Source: Brucella pseudintermedia
Lineage (GTDB): Bacteria; Pseudomonadota; Alphaproteobacteria; Rhizobiales; Rhizobiaceae
Assembly: GCF_042697365.1 (NCBI RefSeq)
Contig: NZ_CP137604.1
Reading direction: 5' to 3' (one strand)
Length of the DNA stretch: 64,000 bases
Shown here one piece after another: positions 1-10,749 of this stretch; position 1 is the stretch's first letter; each line of letters opens with the position of its first letter. A program made the position numbers and the translations under genes. Under the pieces are notes generated by a model that had not been told where the DNA came from, searched no databases, and saw only the letters and a program-made list of their open reading frames with translations.

Positions 1-69
1 GGCTCGCTGTTCCTGACTGTCCTGCTGCAGCAATTGCTCGGGATCGGCTTTGATCCGCAGTCGTATTAG
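1..69 (+). CDS. C-terminal end of an unidentified gene (partial)
   Basis: The first frame is open from the window edge to a TAG stop and encodes 22 residues ending in GFDPQSY. It stops right at the base of a hairpin shared with the convergent truA gene, which fits a real gene end. The fragment is too short to assign to a family. The call rests only on the open frame and on the terminator placement, so it may be chance. Confidence 0.35.
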   Translation, partial: GSLFLTVLLQQLLGIGFDPQSY

Positions 70-101
70 GAAGCATGGACTCTTGAGAGACCATACTTCC
101 T
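68..101. terminator. Bidirectional terminator between convergent genes
   Basis: Arms at 68-78 and 91-101 form an 11-bp stem with one C/A mismatch and a 12-nt loop. The stem lies between the stop of the leftmost plus-strand frame and the TAG stop of truA, which it overlaps. The short A run after it gives a U tract mainly in the plus-to-A sense, so its efficiency in each direction is uncertain. Confidence 0.55.
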
Positions 102-855
102 AAAACGGGAAGGCGTAATCGACGCCGACAAGATAAAGCCCATAGGGCGGGGCAACCTGCCCGCAAGCCTTGCGGTCTCTGGCTTCCAAGGCAGCCTGCA
201 AATCATCCGCTGTCCAGCGCCCTACGCCCACTTCCATCAGGCTGCCCGCAAATGACCTGACCTGATTGTGCAGGAAGGACCGCGCTGAAACGCGCATCTC
301 AACATAATCGCCATTGCGGGTGACATCCAGCCGGTCGAGCGTCTTGACCGGGCTCTTGGCCTGGCATTGCGTGGCGCGAAACGTCGTGAAATCGTGCTCG
401 CCCAACAGCCGCTTCGCCGCTTCATGCATTGCATCGGCGTCAAGGCGTTTCTGCACCCACCACGCGCGCTGATAATCGATGGCCAGGGGCGCACGGCGAT
501 TGTGGATGCGATAGAGATAATGCCGGGCGCGTGCCGAAAAACGGGCGTCGAATGTGTCGGTCGTCTTCTCGACATTCAGAATGCTGACGCGCTCATCCGC
601 CATGACCAGATGCGCATTGACCGCATCGCGCACCTTGCCCGCGTCCCAGTCCTTGGCAAGGTCGACATGGGCAACCTGTGCTGTCGCATGAACGCCCGCA
701 TCGGTGCGCCCGGCGGCGCTCAATGTCAGGTCCTCGCCACAGAACTTCTTGAATGCCAGCTCGATGGCATTCTGCACCGCATGGCCGTTTTCCTGCCGCT
801 GCCAGCCGACATAGGGCGTGCCGTCATATTCGACAGTGAGCTTGTAGCGCGGCAC
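100..855 (-). CDS. truA: tRNA pseudouridine(38-40) synthase TruA
   Basis: TruA converts uridines 38-40 in the anticodon arm of many tRNAs to pseudouridine. The 251-residue product has the family length and the catalytic-Asp motif GRTDAGVHA (Asp52). It starts at GTG (855-853), only 3 nt after the stop of fmt, so def, fmt and truA form one translation-linked operon. The ATG alternatives downstream would remove the conserved N-terminal strand (YKLTVEYDGT), so GTG is preferred. Confidence 0.95.
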   Translation of the reverse strand: MPRYKLTVEYDGTPYVGWQRQENGHAVQNAIELAFKKFCGEDLTLSAAGRTDAGVHATAQVAHVDLAKDWDAGKVRDAVNAHLVMADERVSILNVEKTTDTFDARFSARARHYLYRIHNRRAPLAIDYQRAWWVQKRLDADAMHEAAKRLLGEHDFTTFRATQCQAKSPVKTLDRLDVTRNGDYVEMRVSARSFLHNQVRSFAGSLMEVGVGRWTADDLQAALEARDRKACGQVAPPYGLYLVGVDYAFPF

Positions 856-858
856 CGC

Positions 859-1779
859 TTACAGAACCTTCGTGACCTGTGCGCCACGCAGAAATTCCTG
901 CGCAGGCAATGGCTTGCCGCCGGAACGCTGCAGCGTGACGAGCCGGACGGCGCCCTCGCCGCAGGCAACCGTCAGCCGATCATCCAGCACCGCGCCCGGT
1001 TCGCCCCTGCCCTCGCCCAAGGTGGAGCGCTGCAGTTTCACGCGCTCGACAGCGCCGTTGATTTCCATCTCGCACCACGCGCCCGGAAAAGGCGACAGGC
1101 CGCGAATGGTGTTGTGCACGTCCTTTGCAGGCTTCGACCAGTCTATGCGCGCCTCGGCCTTGTCGATCTTGGCGGCATAGGTGACGCCTTCTTCCGCCTG
1201 CGGCTGCAAGGCAAGGCTTTCCCGCTCCAGCGCGCCCAGCGCGCGGATCATCAGGTCGGCCCCGATCATGCTCAGGCGATCATGCAGCTCGCCCGCCGTC
1301 ATGTCCGGCGTGATGGCAATCTTTTCCGCCATGGCAACCGGCCCGGTATCGAGCCCCGCATCCATCTTCATGATCATCATGCCGGTTTCCGCATCGCCCG
1401 CCATGATGGCGCGCTGGATGGGAGCGGCACCGCGCCAGCGGGGCAAAAGCGAGGCATGGCCATTATAGCAACCAAGACGCGGCGCATCGAGAATGGCCTG
1501 CGGCAGCAGCAGGCCATAGGCCACCACAATCGCGACATCAGCTTCGAGACTTGCGAAAACCGCCTGCTCTTCCGGGCTCTTGAGGCTCTTCGGCGTGAAC
1601 ACCGGAATGCCGAACTGCTCGGCCTTTTCATGCACCGGCGACTTGGTCAGCTCCAGACCTCTGCGGCCCGCCGGACGCGGCGGCTGCGTATAGACCGCAA
1701 CAACCTCATAACCGTGACCGATAATGGCGGTGAGGATCGGCACGGAAAATTCCGGCGTCCCCATGAAAACGACACGCAT
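859..1779 (-). CDS. fmt: Methionyl-tRNA formyltransferase
   Basis: Fmt formylates initiator Met-tRNA using 10-formyl-tetrahydrofolate, the step that supplies the formyl group later removed by Def. The 306-aa protein has the N-terminal Rossmann-like hydrolase domain with the catalytic trio Asn106, His108 and Asp144, which coincides with the E. coli numbering, followed by the C-terminal OB-fold tRNA-binding region. Its ATG overlaps the def stop codon by one base (TAATG), indicating translational coupling. Confidence 0.96.
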   Translation of the reverse strand: MRVVFMGTPEFSVPILTAIIGHGYEVVAVYTQPPRPAGRRGLELTKSPVHEKAEQFGIPVFTPKSLKSPEEQAVFASLEADVAIVVAYGLLLPQAILDAPRLGCYNGHASLLPRWRGAAPIQRAIMAGDAETGMMIMKMDAGLDTGPVAMAEKIAITPDMTAGELHDRLSMIGADLMIRALGALERESLALQPQAEEGVTYAAKIDKAEARIDWSKPAKDVHNTIRGLSPFPGAWCEMEINGAVERVKLQRSTLGEGRGEPGAVLDDRLTVACGEGAVRLVTLQRSGGKPLPAQEFLRGAQVTKVL

Positions 1780-2306
1780 TAAAGCACTTTCCCGGATGCG
1801 CGCTGGCTGGCTAGCTTCTTGAACTTCTTGATGACCATATCGCGCTTGAGCTTGGAAATATGGTCGATGAAGAGCACGCCGTTCAGATGGTCGATCTCAT
1901 GCTGCAGGCAGGTGGCCATCAGCCCGTCGGCTTCCATGGACTGCGGCTTGCCGTCGGCATCGAAATACTCGACCTTGACCGTCGCGGGGCGCTCCACCTC
2001 GGCATAATAATCCGGGATTGAAAGACAGCCCTCTTCATAGGTGCCGCGCTCGTCGGAAGACTGCACGATCGTCGGATTGACGAAGACATGCGGCGCCTTC
2101 GGCTCGCCTTCCTTGGCGAGATCGATGACGAGCATGCGGATCGGTTCGCCCACCTGAATGGCGGCAAGGCCAATGCCCGGCGCATCATACATGGTGTCGA
2201 ACATGTCGCCGGCAAATTTGCGCAGCTGGTCGTCAAAGCGTTCCACAGGCGCGGAAACCTGACGCAGGACGGGATCGGGAAGGATGACAAGCGGTTTTAC
2301 AGACAT
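1779..2306 (-). CDS. def: Peptide deformylase
   Basis: Def removes the formyl group from the N-terminus of new proteins using a metal ion. All three family motifs are present in the 175-aa product: GIGLAAIQ (44-51), EGCLSIP (92-98, metal ligand Cys94) and HEIDH (136-140, metal ligands and catalytic Glu). The frame is open 16 codons further upstream, but the start at 2306 gives the usual N-terminus (MSVKPLVILPDPVLR) and length. It is first gene of def-fmt-truA and divergent from rmuC. Confidence 0.95.
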   Translation of the reverse strand: MSVKPLVILPDPVLRQVSAPVERFDDQLRKFAGDMFDTMYDAPGIGLAAIQVGEPIRMLVIDLAKEGEPKAPHVFVNPTIVQSSDERGTYEEGCLSIPDYYAEVERPATVKVEYFDADGKPQSMEADGLMATCLQHEIDHLNGVLFIDHISKLKRDMVIKKFKKLASQRASGKVL

Positions 2307-2407
2307 GCGCTTCACGTAATCGCTCGCATGGGAATCGTCAATTACACTTTGCAAAATGTTCCCGTTTTGATCTCATCAAGGCGATACGAATCAGCTAAGC
2401 TCTTCCC

Positions 2408-3631
2408 ATGGAAAACCAAAATCTCTTGAATGAGCCGCTTCTGCAGCTCGGCGCCACATCCTTCACGCTCGGCAATATCCTGCTGGCGGGCATTGTCGTG
2501 CTGGTGCTGTGCCTCTGCCTTTTTCTGATCGCGGCGGCGCGTTCCGCCCGGCTTCGCGCAGTTGCGGAAGCGCAGGCCGAGGACCGCGCCCGCGACGCGG
2601 AATATCGCATGGCGGAAATCCTGAAAGCCCAAGCAGAAATGCAGGGTCGCATGCAGACCATGGCGGAAGTATTCGGCTCACGGCAGGCGGAATTGAATCA
2701 GTCGATCCGCGAACGGCTCGACGGCATGACGCACCGCATCGGCCAGACCATGACCGAGCAGACGCGCTCGACCCACGAGAACCTTGCCAAATTGCAGGAG
2801 CGCCTCGCCGTCATCGACACGGCGCAGAACAATATCCAGTCGCTCGCCGGTCAGGTGGTACAATTGCAGGCGATCCTCGCCAACAAGCAGACGCGCGGCG
2901 CTTTCGGCCAGTCGCGGATGGAGGCGATCATTGCCGACGGCCTGCCGCAGGGCGCCTACGAATTTCAGGCAACGCTTTCCAACAGCACCCGGCCCGATTG
3001 CCTTGTGCGTATGCCCAACAACGCGCCCTCACTGGTGATCGACGCGAAATTCCCGCTTGAAGCCTGGAATGCCATGCGCGAGACCGAACAGGCGGAGGCG
3101 CGCAAGGTGGCAGTCGCCCAGTTCCGCCGCGATATGGAAATCCATATCAAGGATGTGTCCGACAAATATCTGATCCCCGGCGAAACGCAGGACACTGCCT
3201 TCCTGTTCGTGCCGTCGGAATCGATCTTTGCGGATATTCACGAGCATTTTGAGGCGCTCATCCAGCGCGCGCACCGGGCGCGGGTGGTGATCGTCTCGCC
3301 GTCGCTGCTGATGCTCTCCATTCAGGTCATTCAGGCTATTCTGAAAGACGCCCGGATGCGCGAGCAGGCGCATGTCATTCAGGGCGAAGTGATCCGGCTG
3401 ATGGAAGATGTGGGCCGCCTCGACGAGCGCGTGCGCAAGCTGCAGACGCATTTCGCGCAAGCCAACAAGGATATTGACGATATTCTGGTCTCTTCCAGCA
3501 AGGTAACGAAACGCGGCGCGAAGATCGAGGCGCTGGAGTTCGGCCCTGCGCCCACGGAGGAACCTTCACGCCCACAGGCCAGACCGACCGAACCGGGTCA
3601 GCTACGTTTGCGTGTCGTGGATGAAGACTAA
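2408..3631 (+). CDS. rmuC: DNA recombination protein RmuC
   Basis: RmuC is a membrane-anchored protein that limits inversion of short inverted repeats and has a PD-(D/E)XK-like core. The 407-aa sequence shows one N-terminal membrane segment (about residues 18-42, rich in L/V/I), a long coiled coil rich in A/E/Q/R (about 45-150), the RmuC core with the LVIDAKFPLEAW motif, and a proline-rich tail. It is transcribed divergently from def with about 100 bp between them. The exact nuclease activity of the family is inferred. Confidence 0.9.
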   Translation: MENQNLLNEPLLQLGATSFTLGNILLAGIVVLVLCLCLFLIAAARSARLRAVAEAQAEDRARDAEYRMAEILKAQAEMQGRMQTMAEVFGSRQAELNQSIRERLDGMTHRIGQTMTEQTRSTHENLAKLQERLAVIDTAQNNIQSLAGQVVQLQAILANKQTRGAFGQSRMEAIIADGLPQGAYEFQATLSNSTRPDCLVRMPNNAPSLVIDAKFPLEAWNAMRETEQAEARKVAVAQFRRDMEIHIKDVSDKYLIPGETQDTAFLFVPSESIFADIHEHFEALIQRAHRARVVIVSPSLLMLSIQVIQAILKDARMREQAHVIQGEVIRLMEDVGRLDERVRKLQTHFAQANKDIDDILVSSSKVTKRGAKIEALEFGPAPTEEPSRPQARPTEPGQLRLRVVDED

Positions 3632-3641
3632 CCGCATTCCA

Positions 3642-3669
3642 AGCGGGTCAGCGAATTTGCAGACCCGCT
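3642..3669. terminator. Terminator-like hairpin between convergent genes
   Basis: Inverted repeat AGCGGGTC (3642-3649) / GACCCGCT (3662-3669) with a 12-nt loop. It lies between the ends of rmuC and the SelW-like gene and overlaps the stop of the latter. No strong U tract follows on either strand. Confidence 0.5.
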
Positions 3670-3976
3670 ATTCGGACTTCGGCTTATTGTCCGAATGACC
3701 GAGATCACGCTCCGGCCAGACCAGATCACGCACGCGCTGCTTCAACACCTTGGCTTCCGGAAAACCGCCATCGCGCTTGCGTTCCCAGATGAGTTCTTCA
3801 CTGCCATCAGGCATTTGAACGCGGATTTCAAAAACCCCGCCCGTGCCCGGACGTAGAGCCACTTCCGCCAGATCCTGCCCGAAAGTTTGCAACAGTTCCT
3901 GCGCCATCCACGCCGCCCGCAACAGCCAGTTGCATTGAGTGCAATAGGTGATGGATATGCGGGGATGTTCGGACAT
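3668..3976 (-). CDS. SelW/Rdx family thioredoxin-like protein
   Basis: Small protein of 102 aa with the SelT/SelW/SelH fold. The redox motif CTQC lies near the N-terminus and is followed by the usual LLRAAWMAQELLQTF helix and a GTGGVFEI strand. The first Cys of CxxC takes the place of selenocysteine in animal homologues. Members are thought to act as thiol oxidoreductases, but the physiological substrate is unknown. Start 3976 is preferred to the open codons upstream because it places the first strand (PRISITYC) at the normal distance from the Met. Confidence 0.82.
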   Translation of the reverse strand: MSEHPRISITYCTQCNWLLRAAWMAQELLQTFGQDLAEVALRPGTGGVFEIRVQMPDGSEELIWERKRDGGFPEAKVLKQRVRDLVWPERDLGHSDNKPKSE

Positions 3977-4122
3977 GTGAACTAGTACCTCGTCCAATAT
4001 TGATAGAGAACTTCAATTATATTAGCATATGCAAATATTAGAATGATATAATTTAAAGAACTGCTCTTTAAGCTCAAAAAAAATACCCTATATTATTCTA
4101 GTTATATTCGAACGGAGCCCTC

Positions 4123-4785
4123 ATGCCCAATTTCGGAATTTCCTCTTTTCTCAAAATATTACACCTAAACGAAAAGCCTCAAAAGACAGAAATTCGAGGC
4201 CGCCTTGAACCAAAGACTGGCGGCGGCTACGATTTCCATGGAAGCGTTAGAAGACTCTGTACTGAAATCGCTCTAAACGACGGCGACCCAGCATTAGTGA
4301 TTGGCCATATAAAGGATATTAAGAAAGCAGCCGAGCGCAATTCGGCTCGTTTAGGCCTTCAAGCTTTTCTTGAATGGAGAAAACATAATCTTTCAGAAGT
4401 ATCTACCGCAACAAATGTTACTTATCAAAGCCCTAAAGATTTATTCAAAGTAACATTCAAGCCGAATTTCAGTATGATCGACAGTAACGGCGTCACTGCA
4501 GTGCATATCTGGAATACCGCTAAACCAAAACTTGACGATCATTTTGTCCGAGCAACACTATCCATATTTCCAGAACTGTATACAGAAAATAAACCCGATG
4601 ACCTTGCTGTCCTCTGCTTGCGATCGCAGCGATTAATCCGGCTTGGCCAACCAGACGCAAAGCTGCAAGCGCTCGGAAACATTCTGATCAATAAAATTGA
4701 ACGAATTATTTCTGAGATAAACGAGGGCGGCGACCGAAAACCTCGGGACATTGGAGAACATCCAACGCCCCCCCGATTCCATTAA
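4123..4785 (+). CDS. Orphan AT-rich hypothetical protein
   Basis: A 220-aa protein that I do not recognise. It has no signal peptide, membrane segment or obvious catalytic motif, and it contains a mixed central region and a helical C-terminus (residues about 165-205). It stands out from all neighbours by base composition: its third codon positions are rich in A/T, and the 120 bp upstream are strongly AT-rich. It lies alone between the SelW-like gene and lepA. These are signs of recent horizontal gain or of a silenced foreign gene; function unknown. Confidence 0.75.
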   Translation: MPNFGISSFLKILHLNEKPQKTEIRGRLEPKTGGGYDFHGSVRRLCTEIALNDGDPALVIGHIKDIKKAAERNSARLGLQAFLEWRKHNLSEVSTATNVTYQSPKDLFKVTFKPNFSMIDSNGVTAVHIWNTAKPKLDDHFVRATLSIFPELYTENKPDDLAVLCLRSQRLIRLGQPDAKLQALGNILINKIERIISEINEGGDRKPRDIGEHPTPPRFH

Positions 4786-4792
4786 ACATAAT

Positions 4793-4817
4793 GTGCCTGC
4801 CCGAAATGGGCAGGCAC
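4793..4817. terminator. Bidirectional terminator (orphan gene / lepA)
   Basis: Perfect 10-bp stem GTGCCTGCCC / GGGCAGGCAC with a 5-nt loop, placed exactly between the convergent ends of the orphan gene and lepA. For lepA the transcript continues into a moderately U-rich stretch. Confidence 0.75.
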
Positions 4818-6626
<1,809 letters not shown>

Positions 6627-6789
6627 GCGCGCGATTTAACAGCAAGATGCCAAATTTCAAAGGAGTATTCGCGCCAAAAGGCGGGAAAACCGGCAGCTTT
6701 CGCAATCGTGACAACAAGTCCCCTTTGCCTTGTGGCAAAAAGGCGATAAATCACCGCTCGAATAGCGTGCTTTCATGCAGGAGTTTAGG

Positions 6790-7776
6790 ATGAAGACCGA
6801 ACCGAACGAAGTCCACAACAGGCCGAAACTGGTCACCGTTTTCGGCGGCTCCGGCTTTGTAGGGCGTGCGGTCGTCGCGGCTCTCACCAAGCGCGGCTAT
6901 CGCGTGCGTGTCGCCGTGCGCAAGCCGGAAATCGCCTATTACATGGCCCCGCTCGGCAATGTCGGCCAGATCCAGATGGTGCAGGCCAATGTACGCCATC
7001 GCGGCTCGGTGGAGCACGTGATCAAGGGGGCCGATCATGTGATCAACCTCGTCGGCATTCTGTCCGAAAGCGGCCGCCAGCGCTTCAACGCCGTTCAGGT
7101 GCTGGGCGCGAAAAACATTGCCGAAGCCGCCAAGGCCGCAGGCATCCGCATGACGCATGTGTCCTCGCTTGCAGCCGACGCCAATTCGCCGTCGGATTAT
7201 GCGCGCACCAAGGCGGAAGGCGAAAAGGCCATCCTTTCCGTCCTGCCGGATAGCGTGATCCTCCGTCCGTCGATCATTTTCGGCCCCGAAGACCGCTTCT
7301 TCAACCGCTTCGCCAATATGGCGCGCTTCTCGCCTTTCCTGCCGGCAATAGGCGGCGGCGAGACAAAACTCCAGCCGGTCTATGTCGGCGACGTGGCGGA
7401 AGCCGTGGCGCTTGCTGTCGATGGCAAGCTGGCGGCAGGCGGCATCTATGAGCTGGGCGGCCCGGATGTGCAGCCGTTCAAGAACTGGATGAAGGACATG
7501 CTTGGCGTCATCGGGCGCAAGCGCGCGATCCTCTCCATGCCATGGTGGGTTGCCCGTTTGCAGGCGTCGGTCCTCGGCCTGCTGCCGAACCCGATGCTCA
7601 CCAACGATCAGGTGACGCTGCTGAAATTCGACAATGTGGTTTCCGAAAAGGCCATCAAGGAAGGCCGCACATTGCAGGGCATCGGCATCACGCCGGAAAG
7701 CGTCGACGCCGTGCTGCCATCCTATCTGTGGCGCTACCGCGTCGCCGGACAATACACCAAGACCGGCTTTGCGTGA
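6790..7776 (+). CDS. Complex I NDUFA9-like NAD(P)-binding protein
   Basis: An extended short-chain dehydrogenase-like protein of about 328 aa, of the atypical group related to the NDUFA9 subunit of complex I. The nucleotide-binding motif GGSGFVG is at 19-25 and the active-site Tyr is in the form DYARTKAEGE. In alphaproteobacteria members are found with respiratory or quinone functions, but a role in this organism is inferred. Start 6790 is favoured over the ATG at 6775 because AGGAG (6779-6783) is correctly spaced before it. A clear terminator follows the gene. Confidence 0.8.
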   Translation: MKTEPNEVHNRPKLVTVFGGSGFVGRAVVAALTKRGYRVRVAVRKPEIAYYMAPLGNVGQIQMVQANVRHRGSVEHVIKGADHVINLVGILSESGRQRFNAVQVLGAKNIAEAAKAAGIRMTHVSSLAADANSPSDYARTKAEGEKAILSVLPDSVILRPSIIFGPEDRFFNRFANMARFSPFLPAIGGGETKLQPVYVGDVAEAVALAVDGKLAAGGIYELGGPDVQPFKNWMKDMLGVIGRKRAILSMPWWVARLQASVLGLLPNPMLTNDQVTLLKFDNVVSEKAIKEGRTLQGIGITPESVDAVLPSYLWRYRVAGQYTKTGFA

Positions 7777-7800
7777 TCCATAGCCGCAGCGGAAACGAAC

Positions 7801-7823
7801 AAGGGGCCTCGCGGCCCCTTTTT
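7801..7823 (+). terminator. Rho-independent terminator
   Basis: Stem AAGGGGCC / GGCCCCTT with a 4-nt loop followed by a T run, 24 nt after the stop of the NDUFA9-like gene. It lies between convergent genes (uppP on the other strand) and is close to symmetric, so it may act both ways. Confidence 0.85.
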
Positions 7824-7867
7824 GCTGTCCGGCTCACAGGCTTTTTGTCCGCTACGCGGACCGCACC

Positions 7868-8674
7868 TCATCCCCAGATCAACAGCGCCGCCATTCCAAG
7901 CGCACCGACGATCAGACGCCACCAGGCAAACAGCTTGAAGCCGTGGCGAGACACATAGTCGAGCAGATAGCGCACGACGAAAACGCCGGAGATGAAGGCC
8001 ATCACGAAGCCGACCCCGATCAGCGCCCCGTCGTTGAACGACAGTATATCGCGGCTCTTATAGAGGTCATAGGCAAAAGCGCCTGCCATGGTGGGCATGG
8101 CGAGGAAGAAGGAAAACTCCGCCGCCGAACGCTTGTCCGCCCCCAGCAGCAGCGAGCCGACGATGGTGGAGCCGGAACGCGACACGCCCGGTATCATGGC
8201 AAGGCACTGGATGAAGCCGATGGCAAGGCACATGGGCAGCGGATAATCCATCACATCGTGATAGCGCGGGCGCAGATTGAGCTGGTCCACCCAGAGCAGG
8301 ATGAACCCGCCGATGATCAGCATGACGCAGACCAGCATCGGCGTTTCAAACAGCACGCTCTTGATGAAGCCATGCGCCAGCGCGCCGATGACGGCCGCAG
8401 GCAGGAAAGCGACCAGAATGCCGAAAACGAAGCGCCGCGTGCGGGCATCGCGGGGGAAATCAGCGAGGATTTTCAGAAGTTTCGCCGAATAGACCGTCAG
8501 AATGGCCAGAATGGCGCCGAGCTGGATCAGCACCTCGAAGGTCTTTCCTGTGGATTCAAAACCCAGAAAATGCCCGACCAGCAGCAAATGTCCGGTGGAG
8601 GAAACCGGAATAAATTCGGTCAGACCTTCGATAAGACCGAGAAATGCAGCTTCCAGAAGATTGAAAATATCCAT
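7868..8674 (-). CDS. uppP: Undecaprenyl-diphosphatase UppP (BacA)
   Basis: UppP recycles the lipid carrier of peptidoglycan and O-antigen synthesis by dephosphorylating undecaprenyl diphosphate at the inner membrane; in this family it also gives bacitracin tolerance. The 268-aa product is almost entirely hydrophobic and carries the two signature regions: EGLTEFIPVSSTGH (16-29) and PGVSRSGST. Start 8674 was chosen because the extra upstream codons are polar and proline-rich and do not fit the family. Confidence 0.94.
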   Translation of the reverse strand: MDIFNLLEAAFLGLIEGLTEFIPVSSTGHLLLVGHFLGFESTGKTFEVLIQLGAILAILTVYSAKLLKILADFPRDARTRRFVFGILVAFLPAAVIGALAHGFIKSVLFETPMLVCVMLIIGGFILLWVDQLNLRPRYHDVMDYPLPMCLAIGFIQCLAMIPGVSRSGSTIVGSLLLGADKRSAAEFSFFLAMPTMAGAFAYDLYKSRDILSFNDGALIGVGFVMAFISGVFVVRYLLDYVSRHGFKLFAWWRLIVGALGMAALLIWG

Positions 8675-8930
8675 GAAGTCAGTACCTTGGGATAGTGGGC
8701 ACGGCGACGGGTTAAAAAGGCGGATCGGGATAGCGGGCCATCGGCTGAAAACACGCATTTCCAGCGATTGCTTGTCTCACGCAAACATAGCCCTTATAGA
8801 CTTTATATTCCGTTGAGGCGGCTTCGAATCGCTTGATAGCAGGAAATAGCCTGCTGCATGCGCAAACGCCAGCCGCCGTGCAAACTCCGGACGTTCAATT
8901 CAAGCTTCAGTCGAGAGTCTCGCGTCGATC

Positions 8931-9623
8931 ATGCTTACGCTTTTTCATCATCCCATGTCTTCGGGTTCGCGCTATGTGCGGCTCATCCTCGGCGAATATG
9001 GCGTTGAAGCGGAACTTATCGAGGAACGGCCGTGGTCGCGCCGCAAGGAATTTCTGGCGCTGAACCCGGCGGGAACCCTGCCAGTGCTCCTGGCCGAAAA
9101 CGACCTGCCGGTCGTCGGCGCGACGGTGATCGCCGAATATCTGGACGAGACGCGCGGCGCATTGAAGCGCAGCCGCCGCCTCCTGCCGGAAAGCCCGATG
9201 GAGCGCGCCGAAGTGCGTCGTCTGGTCGACTGGTTCCTGCTGAAATTCGAGAATGAAGTGACGCGCCACATTGCCCGCGAACGTGTGTTCAAGCTGCAAA
9301 TGGCGGCAGAGATGGGCGGCAGCGCGCCGGATTCGACCGCCATCCGCGCCGCCCGCACCAATATCCGCCAGCACATGAAATATATCGACTGGCTGGCGGC
9401 GACCCGCGACTGGCTTGGCGGCGCGCATCCAAGCTACGCCGACATGGCGGCGGCGGCCTCCATTTCCGTGCTCGACTATCTGGGCGAAATCGAATGGGGC
9501 GAAACCAAAGCGGCGCGTGACTGGTATGCCCGCATGAAGTCGCGCCCGGCTTTCCGCCCGTTACTCTCCGACCGCGTGCGCGGGCTTGCCCCGGTGGCCC
9601 ATTATGGCGACCTCGATTTCTGA
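8931..9623 (+). CDS. GST-fold protein, probable FtsZ-localised FzlA
   Basis: The 230-aa protein has an N-terminal thioredoxin-like domain (MLTLFHHPMSSGSRYVRLIL) and a C-terminal all-helical domain, the plan of glutathione S-transferases. Length and sequence character resemble FzlA, the FtsZ-binding GST homologue needed for constriction in Caulobacter and its relatives, which does not act as a GST. It overlaps queG by 20 nt and is divergent from uppP, a peptidoglycan precursor gene. FzlA is the favoured call; an ordinary GST remains possible. Confidence 0.75.
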   Translation: MLTLFHHPMSSGSRYVRLILGEYGVEAELIEERPWSRRKEFLALNPAGTLPVLLAENDLPVVGATVIAEYLDETRGALKRSRRLLPESPMERAEVRRLVDWFLLKFENEVTRHIARERVFKLQMAAEMGGSAPDSTAIRAARTNIRQHMKYIDWLAATRDWLGGAHPSYADMAAAASISVLDYLGEIEWGETKAARDWYARMKSRPAFRPLLSDRVRGLAPVAHYGDLDF

Positions 9624-10749
9624 TAGCCGCGAACAGAAACTCAAGCGCTTCCTGATCGAAGAGGCGAAGGCGGTGGGTTTCGACGCCGTTGCCTTCACCA
9701 CGCCCGATGCAATTCCGCAAGCCCCCGAACGGCTGCGGCAATATATTGCCGACGGCCATCATGCCGACATGGAATGGATGGAGGAAACCGAAGCCCGCCG
9801 CGCCGATCCGAGCGTGCTGTGGCCGGAAGTCCGCTCCATCATGATGCTGGCCATGAATTACGGGCCGGACGCCAATCCGCTCGCCATTCTGGACAAACGA
9901 GATCGCGCAGCCATCTCGGTCTATGCGCAGAACCGCGACTATCATGGCATTATCAAGGGCAAGCTGAAACACATCGCGAGCCGCTTCGCCGCGCGCGCCG
10001 GGCAGGACGTCAAGGTGTTTGTCGACACCGCGCCCGTCATGGAAAAGCCGCTCGCGCAAGCCGCCGGTCTCGGCTGGCAGGGCAAGCACACCAATCTGGT
10101 AAGCCGCGAGCTTGGCTCATGGCTGTTTCTCGGCTCGATTTTCACCACGGCGGAAATCCCGCCCGACGAGCCTGATCGCGACCATTGCGGCTCGTGCCGC
10201 GCCTGTCTCGACGCCTGCCCGACCAAGGCTTTTCCCTCGCCCTATCGCATCGATGCGCGGCGCTGCATTTCTTATCTCACCATCGAGAACAAGGGGCCGA
10301 TCCCGCAAGAGTTCCGAAAAGCCATCGGCAACCGCATTTATGGCTGCGACGACTGCCTTTCCGTCTGCCCGTGGAACAAGTTCGCGCAGGCGACCAGCGA
10401 AATGAAGCTGAAAGCCCGTGACGACTTGAAAGAGCCGCATCTGGCCGATCTTCTGGCGCTGGATGACCCGGCTTTCCGCACGCTTTTTTCCGGCTCGCCG
10501 GTAAAGCGGATCGGGCGCGACCGCTTCATCCGCAATGTGCTGATCGCCGCTGGAAATTCCGGTGATGCCGCGCTTCTGCCGAGTGTCGAACACCTGCTGG
10601 AGGACGCAGCGCCGGTCGTGCGCGGCGCGGCGATATGGGCCTTGAAGCAACTGGCAAGCCCCGATCATGTTGCCGCCAAGCGGAAACGTCTGGCCTCATC
10701 CGAAGAGGATGCTACGGTACAGGCCGAGTGGAATATGGAGGAAGTCTGA
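9604..10749 (+). CDS. queG: Epoxyqueuosine reductase QueG
   Basis: QueG reduces epoxyqueuosine to queuosine at position 34 of tRNAs, using cobalamin and two [4Fe-4S] clusters. In the 381-aa product one cluster motif is C195-x2-C198-x2-C201-x3-C205 and the other uses C248, C251 and C255 with C221. The conserved Asp of DTAP (141) is present, and a HEAT-like repeat (VVRGAAIWALKQL) closes the protein. The ATG at 9604 lies inside the end of the preceding gene; its own stop overlaps the next start (TGATG). Confidence 0.95.
   Translation: MATSISDSREQKLKRFLIEEAKAVGFDAVAFTTPDAIPQAPERLRQYIADGHHADMEWMEETEARRADPSVLWPEVRSIMMLAMNYGPDANPLAILDKRDRAAISVYAQNRDYHGIIKGKLKHIASRFAARAGQDVKVFVDTAPVMEKPLAQAAGLGWQGKHTNLVSRELGSWLFLGSIFTTAEIPPDEPDRDHCGSCRACLDACPTKAFPSPYRIDARRCISYLTIENKGPIPQEFRKAIGNRIYGCDDCLSVCPWNKFAQATSEMKLKARDDLKEPHLADLLALDDPAFRTLFSGSPVKRIGRDRFIRNVLIAAGNSGDAALLPSVEHLLEDAAPVVRGAAIWALKQLASPDHVAAKRKRLASSEEDATVQAEWNMEEV

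Noticed and set aside
367..1782. 471-codon plus-strand open frame opposite truA and fmt
   Set aside because: It is antisense to two clear enzymes, rich in Arg/His/Ala and shows no domain. GC-rich third positions keep the opposite frame open.
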